The notes under the pieces: model-generated
Told to the model about the DNA's origin: nothing
Databases searched by the model: none
The model's input: the letters and a program-made list of their open reading frames with translations, nothing else
Assembly (NCBI GenBank): GCA_015231665.1
Contig: JADGBD010000012.1
Location: 9,779 to 18,085 of the forward strand
Source of the DNA: Gammaproteobacteria bacterium
Lineage (GTDB): Bacteria > Pseudomonadota > Gammaproteobacteria > Chromatiales > Chromatiaceae
DNA length: 8,307 nt
Direction: 5' to 3'
Part shown: positions 1 to 7,259 of the stretch, piece by piece
Layout of the letters: every line of letters begins with the position of its first letter
How positions within the stretch are numbered: position 1 is the stretch's first letter
Position numbers and translations under genes: made by a program

Positions 1-120
1 AGATAGAGTCCTAGTAGTTTAGTGTCTTAGATGTAACTACTCAGGCCGTTAACCCACTCGACCTTCTGGGGAGAGGGGCAAGCAGCTATCCTAAGACACT
101 AAATCACTAAGATACTATCT
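1..120. repeat. Inverted-repeat element, about 120 nt, MITE-like or structured
   Basis: Bases 1-30 and 91-120 are inverted copies matching at 25 of 30 positions, enclosing about 60 nt of GC-richer sequence. Each arm holds two copies of one 11-mer at a 16-nt period: TAGAGTCCTAG (4-14) and TAGTGTCTTAG (20-30) on the left, CTAAGACACTA (91-101) and CTAAGATACTA (107-117) on the right. A second possible stem pairs AGTAGTT (13-19) with AACTACT (35-41). A T-rich run (about 119-128) follows the right arm. No reading frame is convincing inside. The layout fits a small non-autonomous transposable element or the end of an insertion sequence with paired transposase sites; a folded RNA or a multi-site protein-binding region is also possible. 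The left flank lies outside the window, so a target duplication cannot be judged and the element may extend further. Confidence 0.6.
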
Positions 121-158
121 TCTTTTTATTAGGCCTTTGCGTTCATTTGCGGGCTGTA

Positions 159-1355
159 CTAAATCCCCTGGACAAAGCGCTTGATCCGCTGGGCGGCATC
201 GAGGCATTCGTCCAGGGGCGCTACCAGGGCCATGCGCACGCGGTTGGCGCCGGGGTTGTAGCCATCTACGGTGCGTGACAGGAAGCTGCCGGGGAGCACG
301 CTGACATGCTCCAAACGGTAAAGCTCGCGGGCAAATTCGGTGTCGCTGGTGGGGGTTTTTGCCCAGAGATAAAAGCCCGCGTCCGGGCGTTGTACCTTGA
401 GACTGCCGTCGAGAATCTTCAGCACCGCATCGAATTTTTCCCGGTAGAGGCGACGGTTTTCCTGAACGTGGCGCTCGTCCTTCCAGGCGGCGATGCTGGC
501 GAACTGGGTCTGCAGCGGCATGGCGCAGCCGTGGTAGGTGCGGTAGGCAAAGAATTTTTCGATGATCTCGGCATCCCCAGCAACAAAGCCGGAGCGCAGC
601 CCCGGCGCGTTGGAGCGCTTGGACAGGCTGTGAAACACCAGGCAGCGCTTGAAGCTGCTGTTGCCCATATTGGCCGCTGCCTGCAGCAGGCCCAGGGGTG
701 GCTGCACCTCGTCGAAGTGGATTTCCGAGTAGCACTCATCGGCGGCGATGATGAAATCATGCCGCTCGGCCAGCTGGATCAGCTTCTCCAGCCGGGGTCG
801 GTCGATCACCGCGCCGGTGGGGTTGCCCGGGCTGCACAGGTACAGCAGCTGGCAGCGGTCCCACTCCTCTGGGCGCACCTGCTCGAAGGCGGGAAGGAAG
901 CCGTGGCGCTTGTCGCAGGGGATGAAGCGCGGCTCGGCACCGGCGAGGAAGGCGGCGCCCTCGTAGATCTGGTAGAAGGGATTGGGCATCATCACCAATG
1001 GACTGGAACTGCGTTCTACCACTGCCTGAGCGATGGCGAACAGGGCCTCGCGGGTGCCGTTTACCGGCAGGATCTGGCGCTCCGGGGCCAGGCTGCCGGC
1101 GGGCAGCTTGAAGCGGCGGGTGAGCCAGTCGGCGATCACCTGGCGCAGGGGTGCAATGCCCTTGGTGGTGGGATAGACCGAGAGATTGTGCAGATGGCTG
1201 AGGAGGGCCTCGCTGATAAAATGCGGGGTGGGGTGCTTGGGCTCACCGATGGTCAGGCTGATGGCATCCCGATCCGGGTTGGGGCTGATGTCGGCAAACA
1301 GATCGGCCAGTTTCTGGAAGGGGTAGGGCTGTAATCTGTCGAGATCTGGGTTCAT
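159..1355 (-). CDS. dapC: Succinyldiaminopimelate aminotransferase (DapC type)
   Basis: PLP-dependent fold-type I aminotransferase. It is predicted to convert N-succinyl-2-amino-6-ketopimelate to N-succinyl-L,L-diaminopimelate, using glutamate as amino donor, in the cytosolic lysine/meso-DAP pathway. From the chosen start the protein has 398 residues, normal for the family. It shows the N-terminal MNPDLDRLQPYPF signature, SPGNPTG (Asn178), AADECYSE (Asp206, Tyr209), the Schiff-base lysine in SLSKRSN (Lys246) and the carboxylate-binding arginine in NRVRMALV (Arg374). An in-frame ATG eight codons upstream (1377-1379) is less likely: the family normally opens at MNPDL, and the predicted transcription start lies only a few bases before that upstream ATG. 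The gene stands alone and is divergent from the VOC gene. ArgD/DapC bifunctional enzymes and other class I aminotransferases are alternatives, but the MNPDL opening favours DapC. Confidence 0.88.
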   Translation of the reverse strand: MNPDLDRLQPYPFQKLADLFADISPNPDRDAISLTIGEPKHPTPHFISEALLSHLHNLSVYPTTKGIAPLRQVIADWLTRRFKLPAGSLAPERQILPVNGTREALFAIAQAVVERSSSPLVMMPNPFYQIYEGAAFLAGAEPRFIPCDKRHGFLPAFEQVRPEEWDRCQLLYLCSPGNPTGAVIDRPRLEKLIQLAERHDFIIAADECYSEIHFDEVQPPLGLLQAAANMGNSSFKRCLVFHSLSKRSNAPGLRSGFVAGDAEIIEKFFAYRTYHGCAMPLQTQFASIAAWKDERHVQENRRLYREKFDAVLKILDGSLKVQRPDAGFYLWAKTPTSDTEFARELYRLEHVSVLPGSFLSRTVDGYNPGANRVRMALVAPLDECLDAAQRIKRFVQGI

Positions 1356-1391
1356 CGGCCTGTGCGTACCTGTCGCCATGCAAAGCGCAGC

Positions 1392-1421
1392 AGTATAGGA
1401 TAATCCTCAGGCACAGGGCAA
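1392..1421 (-). promoter_or_regulatory. Sigma70-type promoter of dapC
   Basis: Read on the minus strand, a -35 box TTGCCC (1416-1421, 4 of 6 consensus bases) is followed after 18 nt by a -10 box TATACT (1392-1397, 5 of 6). Transcription would start near 1385, giving a leader of about 30 nt before the ATG at 1353-1355. The promoter sits inside the short gap between dapC and the divergent VOC gene, and its -35 region ends just before that gene's Shine-Dalgarno sequence. Confidence 0.5.
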
Positions 1422-1436
1422 AATCAGGGGCGCTTC

Positions 1437-1808
1437 TTGGCGATTTGCACACTTCATCACGTCAGCCTATTGGTGGCGGATACCCAGCGTTCGCTGGACT
1501 TTTACTGCGGCTTGCTTGGCCTGGCGCTAAACCCCAACCGGCCGGACCTGGGCTATCCCGGCGCTTGGCTGGACCTGGCCGATGGTCGGCAGATCCATCT
1601 GTTGCAGTTGGAGAATCCCGACCCCACGGCGGGCCGGCCCGAGCACGGTGGTCGGGATCGGCATCTGGCCCTGGCGGTGGATGACTTTGCGGATTTGCAC
1701 CAGAGTCTGCTGCAGGCCGGTATTCTCTGCAGTCTCAGCCGCTCCGGCCGGGCCGCCCTGTTCTGTCGCGATCCGGATGGCAACGCCCTGGAGTTCATTG
1801 CCCTTTAG
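1437..1808 (+). CDS. VOC (glyoxalase/dioxygenase fold) family protein
   Basis: A 123-residue single-chain vicinal-oxygen-chelate protein with the two beta-alpha-beta-beta-beta half-modules usual for the fold. Visible signatures are LHHVSLLVADTQRSLDFYCGLLGL at the N-terminus (described by its ends: residues 6-29), RHLALAVDD (75-83) and the closing CRDPDGNALEFIAL (110-123). His8, His76 and Glu119 are positioned as the metal triad of FosA- and extradiol-type members. The start is TTG (1437-1439), supported by AGGGG (1426-1430) six bases upstream and by the family's usual N-terminus; no ATG fits. It resembles the uncharacterised small VOC proteins more than true glyoxalase I (GloA), so no substrate is assigned. 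It is followed after 97 nt by the FIST gene, which appears to have its own promoter. Confidence 0.82.
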   Translation: MAICTLHHVSLLVADTQRSLDFYCGLLGLALNPNRPDLGYPGAWLDLADGRQIHLLQLENPDPTAGRPEHGGRDRHLALAVDDFADLHQSLLQAGILCSLSRSGRAALFCRDPDGNALEFIAL

Positions 1809-1811
1809 GGT

Positions 1812-1836
1812 CAGGATGTTAGGCAAAAAAATCCTG
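1812..1836 (+). other. Small inverted repeat after the VOC gene
   Basis: CAGGAT (1812-1817) and ATCCTG (1831-1836) could pair across a 13-nt loop that contains an A7 run (1824-1831 region). No T-run follows the stem, so it does not look like an intrinsic terminator. It lies just upstream of the candidate FIST promoter and may be structural or accidental. Confidence 0.25.
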
Positions 1837-1841
1837 GGCTT

Positions 1842-1870
1842 GAGGGCATTTGTTATAACCTATCGCCCTC
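1842..1870 (+). promoter_or_regulatory. Extended -10 promoter straddled by an inverted repeat (candidate operator)
   Basis: An extended -10 element TGTTATAAC (1851-1859; TG, one base, then TATAAC with 5 of 6 consensus bases) lies 47 nt before the FIST start codon. No good -35 box is found at 16-18 nt, which is typical of extended -10 promoters. GAGGGC (1842-1847) and GCCCTC (1865-1870) form a perfect 6-bp inverted repeat with a 17-nt spacer around the -10 box. The core GTTATAAC (1852-1859) is itself a perfect palindrome nearly concentric with the outer arms. A dimeric repressor bound here would block the promoter. This is an inference from layout only. Confidence 0.4.
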
Positions 1871-1905
1871 CGGCAGATCCCTTTTTCCAACTCGAGGCGA
1901 ATCCC

Positions 1906-3063
1906 ATGCGCACCCGTCAAGTCACTTTCTCCCAGACTTCGGCCGGTGCCGATGATCTGACGGCCCTGCAGGCGATCGAACCGCAGCTGCTGCTGGTGTT
2001 TGCCAGTGTCGAGTTTTTTCAGGACGGCGAATTTTTTGCCAGCCTACGCCAGGCCTGCCCGCAGGCCCTGTTGGTGGGCTGCAGTTCCGCCGGTGAGATT
2101 GCCGGTGAACTGGTGCTGGAGCACAGCGCGGTAGTCACCGCGGTGCATTTTTCCCCAGCCATCAGCCTGCGGGTGGAGCAGGTGGCTCTGAAGCAGATGG
2201 ACCAATCGGCCGAGGCCGGCGCCGAGCTGGGGCGCCGGCTCAAGGCGAATGATCTGCAGCTGGTGCTGCTGTTTGGCAAGGGCCTGGAGATCAACGGTTC
2301 TGGCCTGATCCAGGGCCTGGAGCTGGAGTTGGAGCAGGGCCGCCAGGTGCCCATTGCCGGTGGTCTCGCCGGCGACGGCGCAGCCTTCGTCAAGACCTAC
2401 ACCCTCTCACCCCAGGGCGTGGCCTCGGATGCGGTGGTGGCGCTGGGCTTCTACGGCAGCGGCCTGGAGGTGGCGCGCGGCTCCTACGGTGGCTGGAAGT
2501 CTTTCGGGCCGGTGCGCAAGGTGACCCGCAGCGAGGACAATGTGCTGTTCGAACTGGACGGCGAGTCGGCCCTGCAGATCTACCGCAATTACCTGGGCGA
2601 GTATGCCCGCGACCTGCCTACTTCGGGCTTGCTGTTCCCTTTCGAGATGCTGCGTGAAGACCACAGTACCGCCGGCCTGATCCGCACCATTCTCGGCGTG
2701 GACGAGGAGCGTGAGGCCCTGATCTTGGCCGGGGATATCGACCCGGACGGCTATTTGCGCCTGATGCATTCCTCCACCGATGATCTGGTGGACGGCGCCA
2801 GTGAAGCCTCTCGGCGCGGCCTCGGCCAGCTGTCGGCAGAGCCGACCGATGGTCTGGTGATCCTGGTCAGCTGCGTCGGTCGCAAGCTGGTGATGGGGGA
2901 TAGGGTGGACGAGGAGCTTGAGGAGGTGCGTGAGGTCTTCGGCCCCGGAGTGAGCCTGACCGGGTTCTACTCCTACGGCGAAATCGGTCCCTTTTCTGCC
3001 CAGGGCGGCGACTGCAAGCTGCATAACCAGAGTCTGACCCTGACCTACATCAACGAAGCATGA
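1906..3063 (+). CDS. FIST N/FIST C sensor protein, NosP/VpsV-like
   Basis: A 385-residue soluble protein with no signal peptide or membrane segment. The FIST N region spans roughly residues 25-215 (VGCSSAGEI 57-65, then AGGLAGDGAAFVKT 151-164) and FIST C roughly 216-365, ending in FYSYGEIGPF (354-363) and [14 protein letters not shown] (372-385). FIST domains are sensory modules encoded beside kinases or cyclases; in Pseudomonas, Vibrio and Legionella, members called NosP bind heme and control a co-encoded kinase in response to nitric oxide. Candidate heme-ligand histidines are His73, His81, His253, His288 and His373, but none can be chosen from sequence. The ATG at 1906 has GAGG (1894-1897) eight bases upstream and fits the family's N-terminus; the frame stays open further upstream through the VOC gene, without meaning. 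Its TGA overlaps the kinase ATG by 4 nt, so translation is probably coupled. Confidence 0.88.
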   Translation: MRTRQVTFSQTSAGADDLTALQAIEPQLLLVFASVEFFQDGEFFASLRQACPQALLVGCSSAGEIAGELVLEHSAVVTAVHFSPAISLRVEQVALKQMDQSAEAGAELGRRLKANDLQLVLLFGKGLEINGSGLIQGLELELEQGRQVPIAGGLAGDGAAFVKTYTLSPQGVASDAVVALGFYGSGLEVARGSYGGWKSFGPVRKVTRSEDNVLFELDGESALQIYRNYLGEYARDLPTSGLLFPFEMLREDHSTAGLIRTILGVDEEREALILAGDIDPDGYLRLMHSSTDDLVDGASEASRRGLGQLSAEPTDGLVILVSCVGRKLVMGDRVDEELEEVREVFGPGVSLTGFYSYGEIGPFSAQGGDCKLHNQSLTLTYINEA

Positions 3064-5630
3064 CCAACCGACTGCTGCAGCGCCAACTCAAGCGCAACCT
3101 GGGGATCGCCGACGAGCAAGGCCTGCAGGCGCTGGCCGAGGCCCTGGCGCAGAGCGCCGGCCGGGGCGATCTGCCCGAGCCGCTGCAGCGTCTGTGCCAG
3201 GGCTTCATTCCCCTGCTGGAGCGGGTGGATGCGGCCTACGAGCAGAGCGAGCGCGATCTGCAGCTGCGCGATCGTAGCCTCGCCCTGAGCTCCGACGAAC
3301 TCACCCGCACCCTGCAGAAGATCCGCGCCGAGGCGACCCTGCAGCAGCAGGCTATCGACCGCTTGCGCAGCACGGTCAACAGCCTGCTCGCCGCCCAGGG
3401 AATGCAGCCTCTGGGTGACGATGCCGCAAGCCTGGAGCAGCTCTCGGATCTGATGGCGCGGCTGGTGCAGGAGGCGGACAAGGCCAATCGCGCCAAGTCG
3501 GAATTTCTCGCCAACATGAGCCACGAAATCCGCACGCCGATGAATGCCATCATCGGCATGGCCCATCTGGCCCTGCATACCCAGCTCGACGACAAGCAGC
3601 GCAACTACATCGACCGGGTCTATCGCGCGGCGGTTTCCCTGCTGGGGATCATCAACGATATCCTCGACTTCTCCAAGGTGGAGGCGGGCAAGCTGGAGAT
3701 CGAGCAGGCGCCCTTTGCCCTGGATGGCCTGCTCGACAGCCTGATCGCCGTGCTCGGCCTCAAGGCTCAGGAGAAGGCCCTGGAATTCCTCATCGATCTG
3801 CCCGCCGAGGTGCCTGTCCGCCTGATCGGCGATGGTTTGCGCCTGAATCAGGTGTTGATGAATCTGGGAAGCAACGCGATCAAGTTTACCGAGCAGGGTC
3901 AGGTGCTGATTCGCGTCCGCCTGCTACAGCGCCAGGGGGGCAAGGCGAGCCTGCAGTTCAGCGTCGATGACACAGGGATTGGCCTGAGTCCAGAGCAGCA
4001 GGATCGGCTGTTTCAATCCTTCAGTCAGGCGGATGCCTCGACCACGCGCAAGTACGGCGGCACCGGTCTGGGATTGGCGATTTCCAAGCGTCTGGTGGAG
4101 CTGATGGGTGGGCGCATCTGGCTGGAGAGCACGCCGGGGCAGGGCAGTTGCTTCCATCTGCAGCTGGAGTTGGCGGAAAACCCCGAGACCGCACCCCAGC
4201 CCGGCCTGCCCAAGTCCGTGCAGGGCAAGAGCGCACTGGTGGTGGAGGATTGCCTCACCGCCGGAGAAATCGCCCAGAGCATGCTCGCCCAGCTGGGGGT
4301 GACGGCAGAGGTGGTGGCCTCGGCCCAAGGGGCCTGCGCCGCGGTGCAGCGGAGCCGTTTCGATTTCATCCTGGTGGACTGGAAGATGCCGGAGGAAGAC
4401 GGCATCCAGTGCATTGGTCGAATCAAGGCCGAGAACCCCGGGCTGGCCAGCCGTTTCATCCTCATGAGCGGTTACGGTCTGGAGGAATTGGGGCATATCT
4501 GCCAGCTGCAGGGCGTGGAGGTGGATCGATTCCTCGCCAAGCCGCTGATGCCAGCTGCCCTGCTGCATGCCTTGAACCCGGCCGAAGACCGTGCCGGCCT
4601 GGCGGATTCTGCGGCGGCAGAGCCTGATCGGCTCAATCTGGAGGGCCATCATCTGCTGCTGGTGGAGGATAACAGCTTCAATCAGGAGCTGGCGGTGGAG
4701 TTGCTTAGCCGCCGTGGCATCAGCGTCGAGGTGGCCGGCGACGGCATCGAGGCCCTGGAGATGCTCAAGCACAGCCGCTACGATGCCGTTCTCATGGACT
4801 GCCAGATGCCGCGCCTGGATGGCTATGACACCACGCGCGAGATCCGCCGCTGGCCAGGCTTCGAGCAACTGCCGATCATCGCCATGACCGCCAACGCCAT
4901 GCAGGGTGACCGAGAGAAGGCTCTGCAGGCGGGTATGAACGACTATGTGGCCAAGCCCATCGACGTGAAGGAACTCTACCAAGTGCTGGGGAAGTGGCTG
5001 GAGGTGGAGTCGGCATCCTCAGCGGACAGGGTGGTAGAGAATGCCCAGGGTCTGCCCCATCTGCCCTCCCTGGATACGGCCAAGGCGCTCAGGCGTCTGG
5101 GCGGGGATGCGGCTTCCTTCATTCAGCTCTTGTGCAAGTTTGGCGAAAATCAGGCGCAGCTGGGGGAGGAGATGAATCGCTCCCTGCAGCAGGCCGATTG
5201 GGACAGGCTCAGGCTGCAGGTGCATACCCTCAAGGGCATTGCCGGCACCATCGGTGCCTATGCCCTGGCGGAGGATTGCCTGCGCTTGGAGCAGGCGCTG
5301 GCGGATGATGCGGACATGGCGATCAACGAGGGACTGGTGCAGCTGCAGGCGGGCTTGCAGCAGCTGCTGATGGAGCTTGCGCCCCTGCGCGCTGAGGTCG
5401 CTCCGTCGGACCAGCCAGTGCTGACGGAGGCGGAGCTGGCTGCCGAGCTGGCTGCCATCCACCAGGCTCTGCTGGAATACGATGCCGAGGTGGAGACGCG
5501 CATCGGCCAACTTTGCTCTCAGATAAGTGGGCAGGCGGGCGCCCCCAGGCTCCTGCAGCAGCTAAAGCAGATGCTGCACTATGCGCGCAATTACGATTTT
5601 GAACGGGCGTTGGAGCATTTTCCCCATTGA
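3060..5630 (+). CDS. Soluble hybrid histidine kinase (HisKA-HATPase-REC-REC-HPT)
   Basis: An 856-residue multidomain phosphorelay kinase. Residues 1-140 are helical and probably coiled coil, including [19 protein letters not shown] (60-78), common in FIST-linked kinases. No PAS, GAF or membrane segment is seen. HisKA carries [18 protein letters not shown] (phospho-His155). The HATPase has the N box [15 protein letters not shown] (262-276), DTGIG (304-308) and GGTGLGLA (333-340). REC1 (about 391-505) has Glu396/Asp397, phospho-acceptor Asp440, Ser470 and Lys494. REC2 (about 531-645) has Glu536/Asp537, Asp580, Thr610 and Lys632. HPT has HTLKG (His722). A helical tail (about 785-856) ends with [10 protein letters not shown]. 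All catalytic residues look intact. The likely input is the upstream FIST protein, with which it shares an ATGA overlap. It resembles the Vibrio VpsS and Pseudomonas NahK group in genetic setting. No DNA-binding or GGDEF/EAL output partner is present in the window. Confidence 0.92.
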   Translation: MTNRLLQRQLKRNLGIADEQGLQALAEALAQSAGRGDLPEPLQRLCQGFIPLLERVDAAYEQSERDLQLRDRSLALSSDELTRTLQKIRAEATLQQQAIDRLRSTVNSLLAAQGMQPLGDDAASLEQLSDLMARLVQEADKANRAKSEFLANMSHEIRTPMNAIIGMAHLALHTQLDDKQRNYIDRVYRAAVSLLGIINDILDFSKVEAGKLEIEQAPFALDGLLDSLIAVLGLKAQEKALEFLIDLPAEVPVRLIGDGLRLNQVLMNLGSNAIKFTEQGQVLIRVRLLQRQGGKASLQFSVDDTGIGLSPEQQDRLFQSFSQADASTTRKYGGTGLGLAISKRLVELMGGRIWLESTPGQGSCFHLQLELAENPETAPQPGLPKSVQGKSALVVEDCLTAGEIAQSMLAQLGVTAEVVASAQGACAAVQRSRFDFILVDWKMPEEDGIQCIGRIKAENPGLASRFILMSGYGLEELGHICQLQGVEVDRFLAKPLMPAALLHALNPAEDRAGLADSAAAEPDRLNLEGHHLLLVEDNSFNQELAVELLSRRGISVEVAGDGIEALEMLKHSRYDAVLMDCQMPRLDGYDTTREIRRWPGFEQLPIIAMTANAMQGDREKALQAGMNDYVAKPIDVKELYQVLGKWLEVESASSADRVVENAQGLPHLPSLDTAKALRRLGGDAASFIQLLCKFGENQAQLGEEMNRSLQQADWDRLRLQVHTLKGIAGTIGAYALAEDCLRLEQALADDADMAINEGLVQLQAGLQQLLMELAPLRAEVAPSDQPVLTEAELAAELAAIHQALLEYDAEVETRIGQLCSQISGQAGAPRLLQQLKQMLHYARNYDFERALEHFPH

Positions 5631-5667
5631 GTGCAGCTGGAGCAAAAACGCAACGGTGCCCAATCGC

Positions 5668-6066
5668 TCATTTCTTCGCCAACAGCGGGCTGTACTTCAT
5701 GTCTTCGTGGAGGATGTGGCCATCCCACCAGTCGTTGAGGTAGGCCAGCAGATGGGGCACAGCCTCGGATCTGTCGCTATCCACTTCGGCGCAGAGATGT
5801 GAGAACTTTTTGATGAAGCGATTGTGGCCCTCTTTGTGCTCCGCTAGCTGCGGGTATTTGGCACTGCTGAGCATGCGCTCTTCCAGACCGAAATGGTCGA
5901 TGATGTAGTTGTGCATCTCGTTGAGTACCCGAGAGGCGGTCGCCATCTCCTCATCCGTGCACAGGCAATCCGCCAGCTCGTTGATCAGGTCGATGATTTT
6001 TTGGTGTTGTTGGTCCAGCTGGGCGACGCCAACACTGTATTCTGCGGACCAATTGATAATTTTCAT
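5668..6066 (-). CDS. Bacteriohemerythrin
   Basis: A 132-residue single-domain hemerythrin, close to the usual length, with the opening IINWSAEYSVGVAQLDQQHQ. The complete non-heme di-iron ligand set is visible: His21, His58 and Glu62 (HFGLEE), His77 and His81 (HKEGH), and His117 with Asp122 (WWDGHILHED). Such proteins reversibly bind O2 and serve in oxygen delivery, storage or sensing; some also react with nitric oxide. No signal peptide is seen, so it should be cytosolic. The ATG at 6064-6066 fits the family's conserved start, though its Shine-Dalgarno sequence is weak. It converges on the hybrid kinase gene with 37 nt between the stop codons and is divergent from rmlB. Its closeness to a FIST-kinase pair suggests a shared gas-related theme, but it is a separate transcript. 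Confidence 0.93.
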   Translation of the reverse strand: MKIINWSAEYSVGVAQLDQQHQKIIDLINELADCLCTDEEMATASRVLNEMHNYIIDHFGLEERMLSSAKYPQLAEHKEGHNRFIKKFSHLCAEVDSDRSEAVPHLLAYLNDWWDGHILHEDMKYSPLLAKK

Positions 6067-6142
6067 GGTATTTTCTCGTCAGTTCTGCTGCCAATTCAGG
6101 GCGCCATTCAATCACCTTCATGCCCCCAGGGACAAGCGGCAG

Positions 6143-6151
6143 TGCTAAAAT
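6143..6151 (+). promoter_or_regulatory. Candidate extended -10 promoter of rmlB
   Basis: TGCTAAAAT (6143-6151) combines an extended -10 TG with TAAAAT (5 of 6 consensus bases). No recognisable -35 box lies upstream. Transcription would start near 6158, giving a leader of about 46 nt that contains a small hairpin, CCTGC (6165-6169) with GCAGG (6176-6180). The rest of the 137-nt gap between the hemerythrin gene and rmlB shows no clear promoter for the minus strand. Confidence 0.3.
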
Positions 6152-6203
6152 CCTGCACCAAAGCCCTGCATCGGAGCAGGCTCAAAAGGAATACGAAAAA
6201 ATC

Positions 6204-7259
6204 ATGAGCATTCTGGTTACCGGCGGCGCTGGCTTCATCGGCGCCAATTTTGTCCTCGACTGGCTGGCGCAGAGCGACGAGCCCATTGTCAATCTCGACA
6301 AGCTGACCTATGCCGGCAATAGGCAGAATCTGGCGAGCCTGGAAGGCGATGCGCTGCATCTGTTCATCCAGGGCGATATCGGCGAGGTCTCGGTGGAGCT
6401 GCTGCGTCAGCATAAAATCCGCGCTGTGGTCAACTTTGCTGCCGAATCCCATGTGGACCGCTCCATCCATGGCCCGGAGGACTTCATCCAGACCAACATC
6501 CTCGGCAGCTTTCGCCTGCTGGAATCGGTGCGCGGCTACTGGAATGAACTCAGCGGGACGGCGCGGGATCAGTTTCGCTTTCTGCATGTGTCCACCGATG
6601 AGGTCTATGGCTCCCTGGGGCCGAGCGATCCGCCTTTTGCGGAAAGCCATGCCTATCAGCCCAACAGCCCCTACTCGGCGAGCAAGGCGGCCTCGGATCA
6701 TCTGGTGCGCGCCTATCACCACACCTACGGTCTGCCGGTGCTGACCACCAATTGCTCCAACAACTACGGGCCCTTTCAGTTTCCGGAAAAGCTCATTCCC
6801 CTGGTGATCCACCACGCCCTGCAGGGCAAGGAGCTGCCGATTTATGGCGATGGCCAGCAGATTCGCGACTGGCTCTATGTCAGTGATCACTGCAGCGCCA
6901 TCCGCCGCGTGCTGGAGGCCGGGCGTTCGGGGCAGGTGTACAACATCGGTGGGCTCAACGAGAAGGCCAACCTGGACATAGTCCAGCTGCTCTGCGACCT
7001 GCTGGACGAGCAACGGCCGCGCGCCGATGGCCGCCCCTATCGCGAGCAAATCCGCTTCGTCACCGACCGCGCCGGCCATGACCGCCGCTACGCCATAGAC
7101 GCACGCAAGATCGAGACCGAGCTGGGCTGGCGGCCGACGGAGACTTTCGACACTGGCATCCGCAAAACCCTGAGCTGGTACCTGCAGCATCAGGACTGGG
7201 TGGATAATGTCACCAGCGGCGCTTATCGGGATTGGCTGAGCCAGCAGTATCAGGGATAG
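6204..7259 (+). CDS. rmlB: dTDP-glucose 4,6-dehydratase
   Basis: A 351-residue extended short-chain dehydrogenase that converts dTDP-D-glucose to dTDP-4-keto-6-deoxy-D-glucose, the second step of dTDP-L-rhamnose synthesis. It shows the NAD-binding motif TGGAGFIG (6-13), NFAAESHVDRS (78-88), the catalytic TDE triplet (131-133, with Asp132 and Glu133 as acid and base), YSASK (157-161, Tyr157 and Lys161), TNCSNNYGP (182-190) and RDWLYVSDH (221-229). The start at MSILVTGGAG matches the family; an in-frame ATG 28 codons upstream (6120) would add a non-conserved extension and is rejected. AAGGA (6186-6190) lies 13 nt before the ATG, a longer spacing than usual, so translation may be modest. It is followed after 161 nt by rmlD. 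The product probably feeds O-antigen or exopolysaccharide assembly. Confidence 0.95.
   Translation: MSILVTGGAGFIGANFVLDWLAQSDEPIVNLDKLTYAGNRQNLASLEGDALHLFIQGDIGEVSVELLRQHKIRAVVNFAAESHVDRSIHGPEDFIQTNILGSFRLLESVRGYWNELSGTARDQFRFLHVSTDEVYGSLGPSDPPFAESHAYQPNSPYSASKAASDHLVRAYHHTYGLPVLTTNCSNNYGPFQFPEKLIPLVIHHALQGKELPIYGDGQQIRDWLYVSDHCSAIRRVLEAGRSGQVYNIGGLNEKANLDIVQLLCDLLDEQRPRADGRPYREQIRFVTDRAGHDRRYAIDARKIETELGWRPTETFDTGIRKTLSWYLQHQDWVDNVTSGAYRDWLSQQYQG

Noticed and set aside
1..120. Integron attC site
   Set aside because: Although the region is palindromic and contains GTTAAC, the paired core sites and their spacing do not match an attC, and no integrase or cassette array is present.
345..352. 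Chi-like octamer GCTGGTGG
   Set aside because: It lies in dapC coding sequence and the host is not evidently an enterobacterium, so chance occurrence is the simplest reading.
306..1334. Long open frame on the plus strand opposite dapC (342 codons)
   Set aside because: It lies wholly within the well-supported dapC gene, has low-complexity Gly/Ala/Gln-rich content and no recognisable domain. Such antisense frames are common in GC-rich genes.
1831..1850. Sigma54 promoter before the FIST gene
   Set aside because: GG and GC pairs are present but at a spacing of 9-10 nt rather than the required 12, so the -24/-12 pattern is not met.
1582..1905. N-terminal extension of the FIST protein through the VOC gene
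   Set aside because: The extra 108 codons read the VOC gene in another frame, are not conserved in type, and the ATG at 1906 has a good Shine-Dalgarno sequence.
3924..4982. Long open frame on the minus strand inside the hybrid kinase (352 codons)
   Set aside because: The His- and Gln-rich translation is a shadow of kinase codons; no domain is recognisable.
5631..5667. Intrinsic terminator between the kinase and hemerythrin genes
   Set aside because: On the minus strand a five-pair stem with wobble pairs precedes GTTTTT, but it is too weak to call; nothing better is seen on the plus strand.
6108..7190. Long open frame on the minus strand opposite rmlB (360 codons)
   Set aside because: It is antisense to a clear rmlB with all catalytic motifs, and shows no family signature or plausible ribosome binding site.
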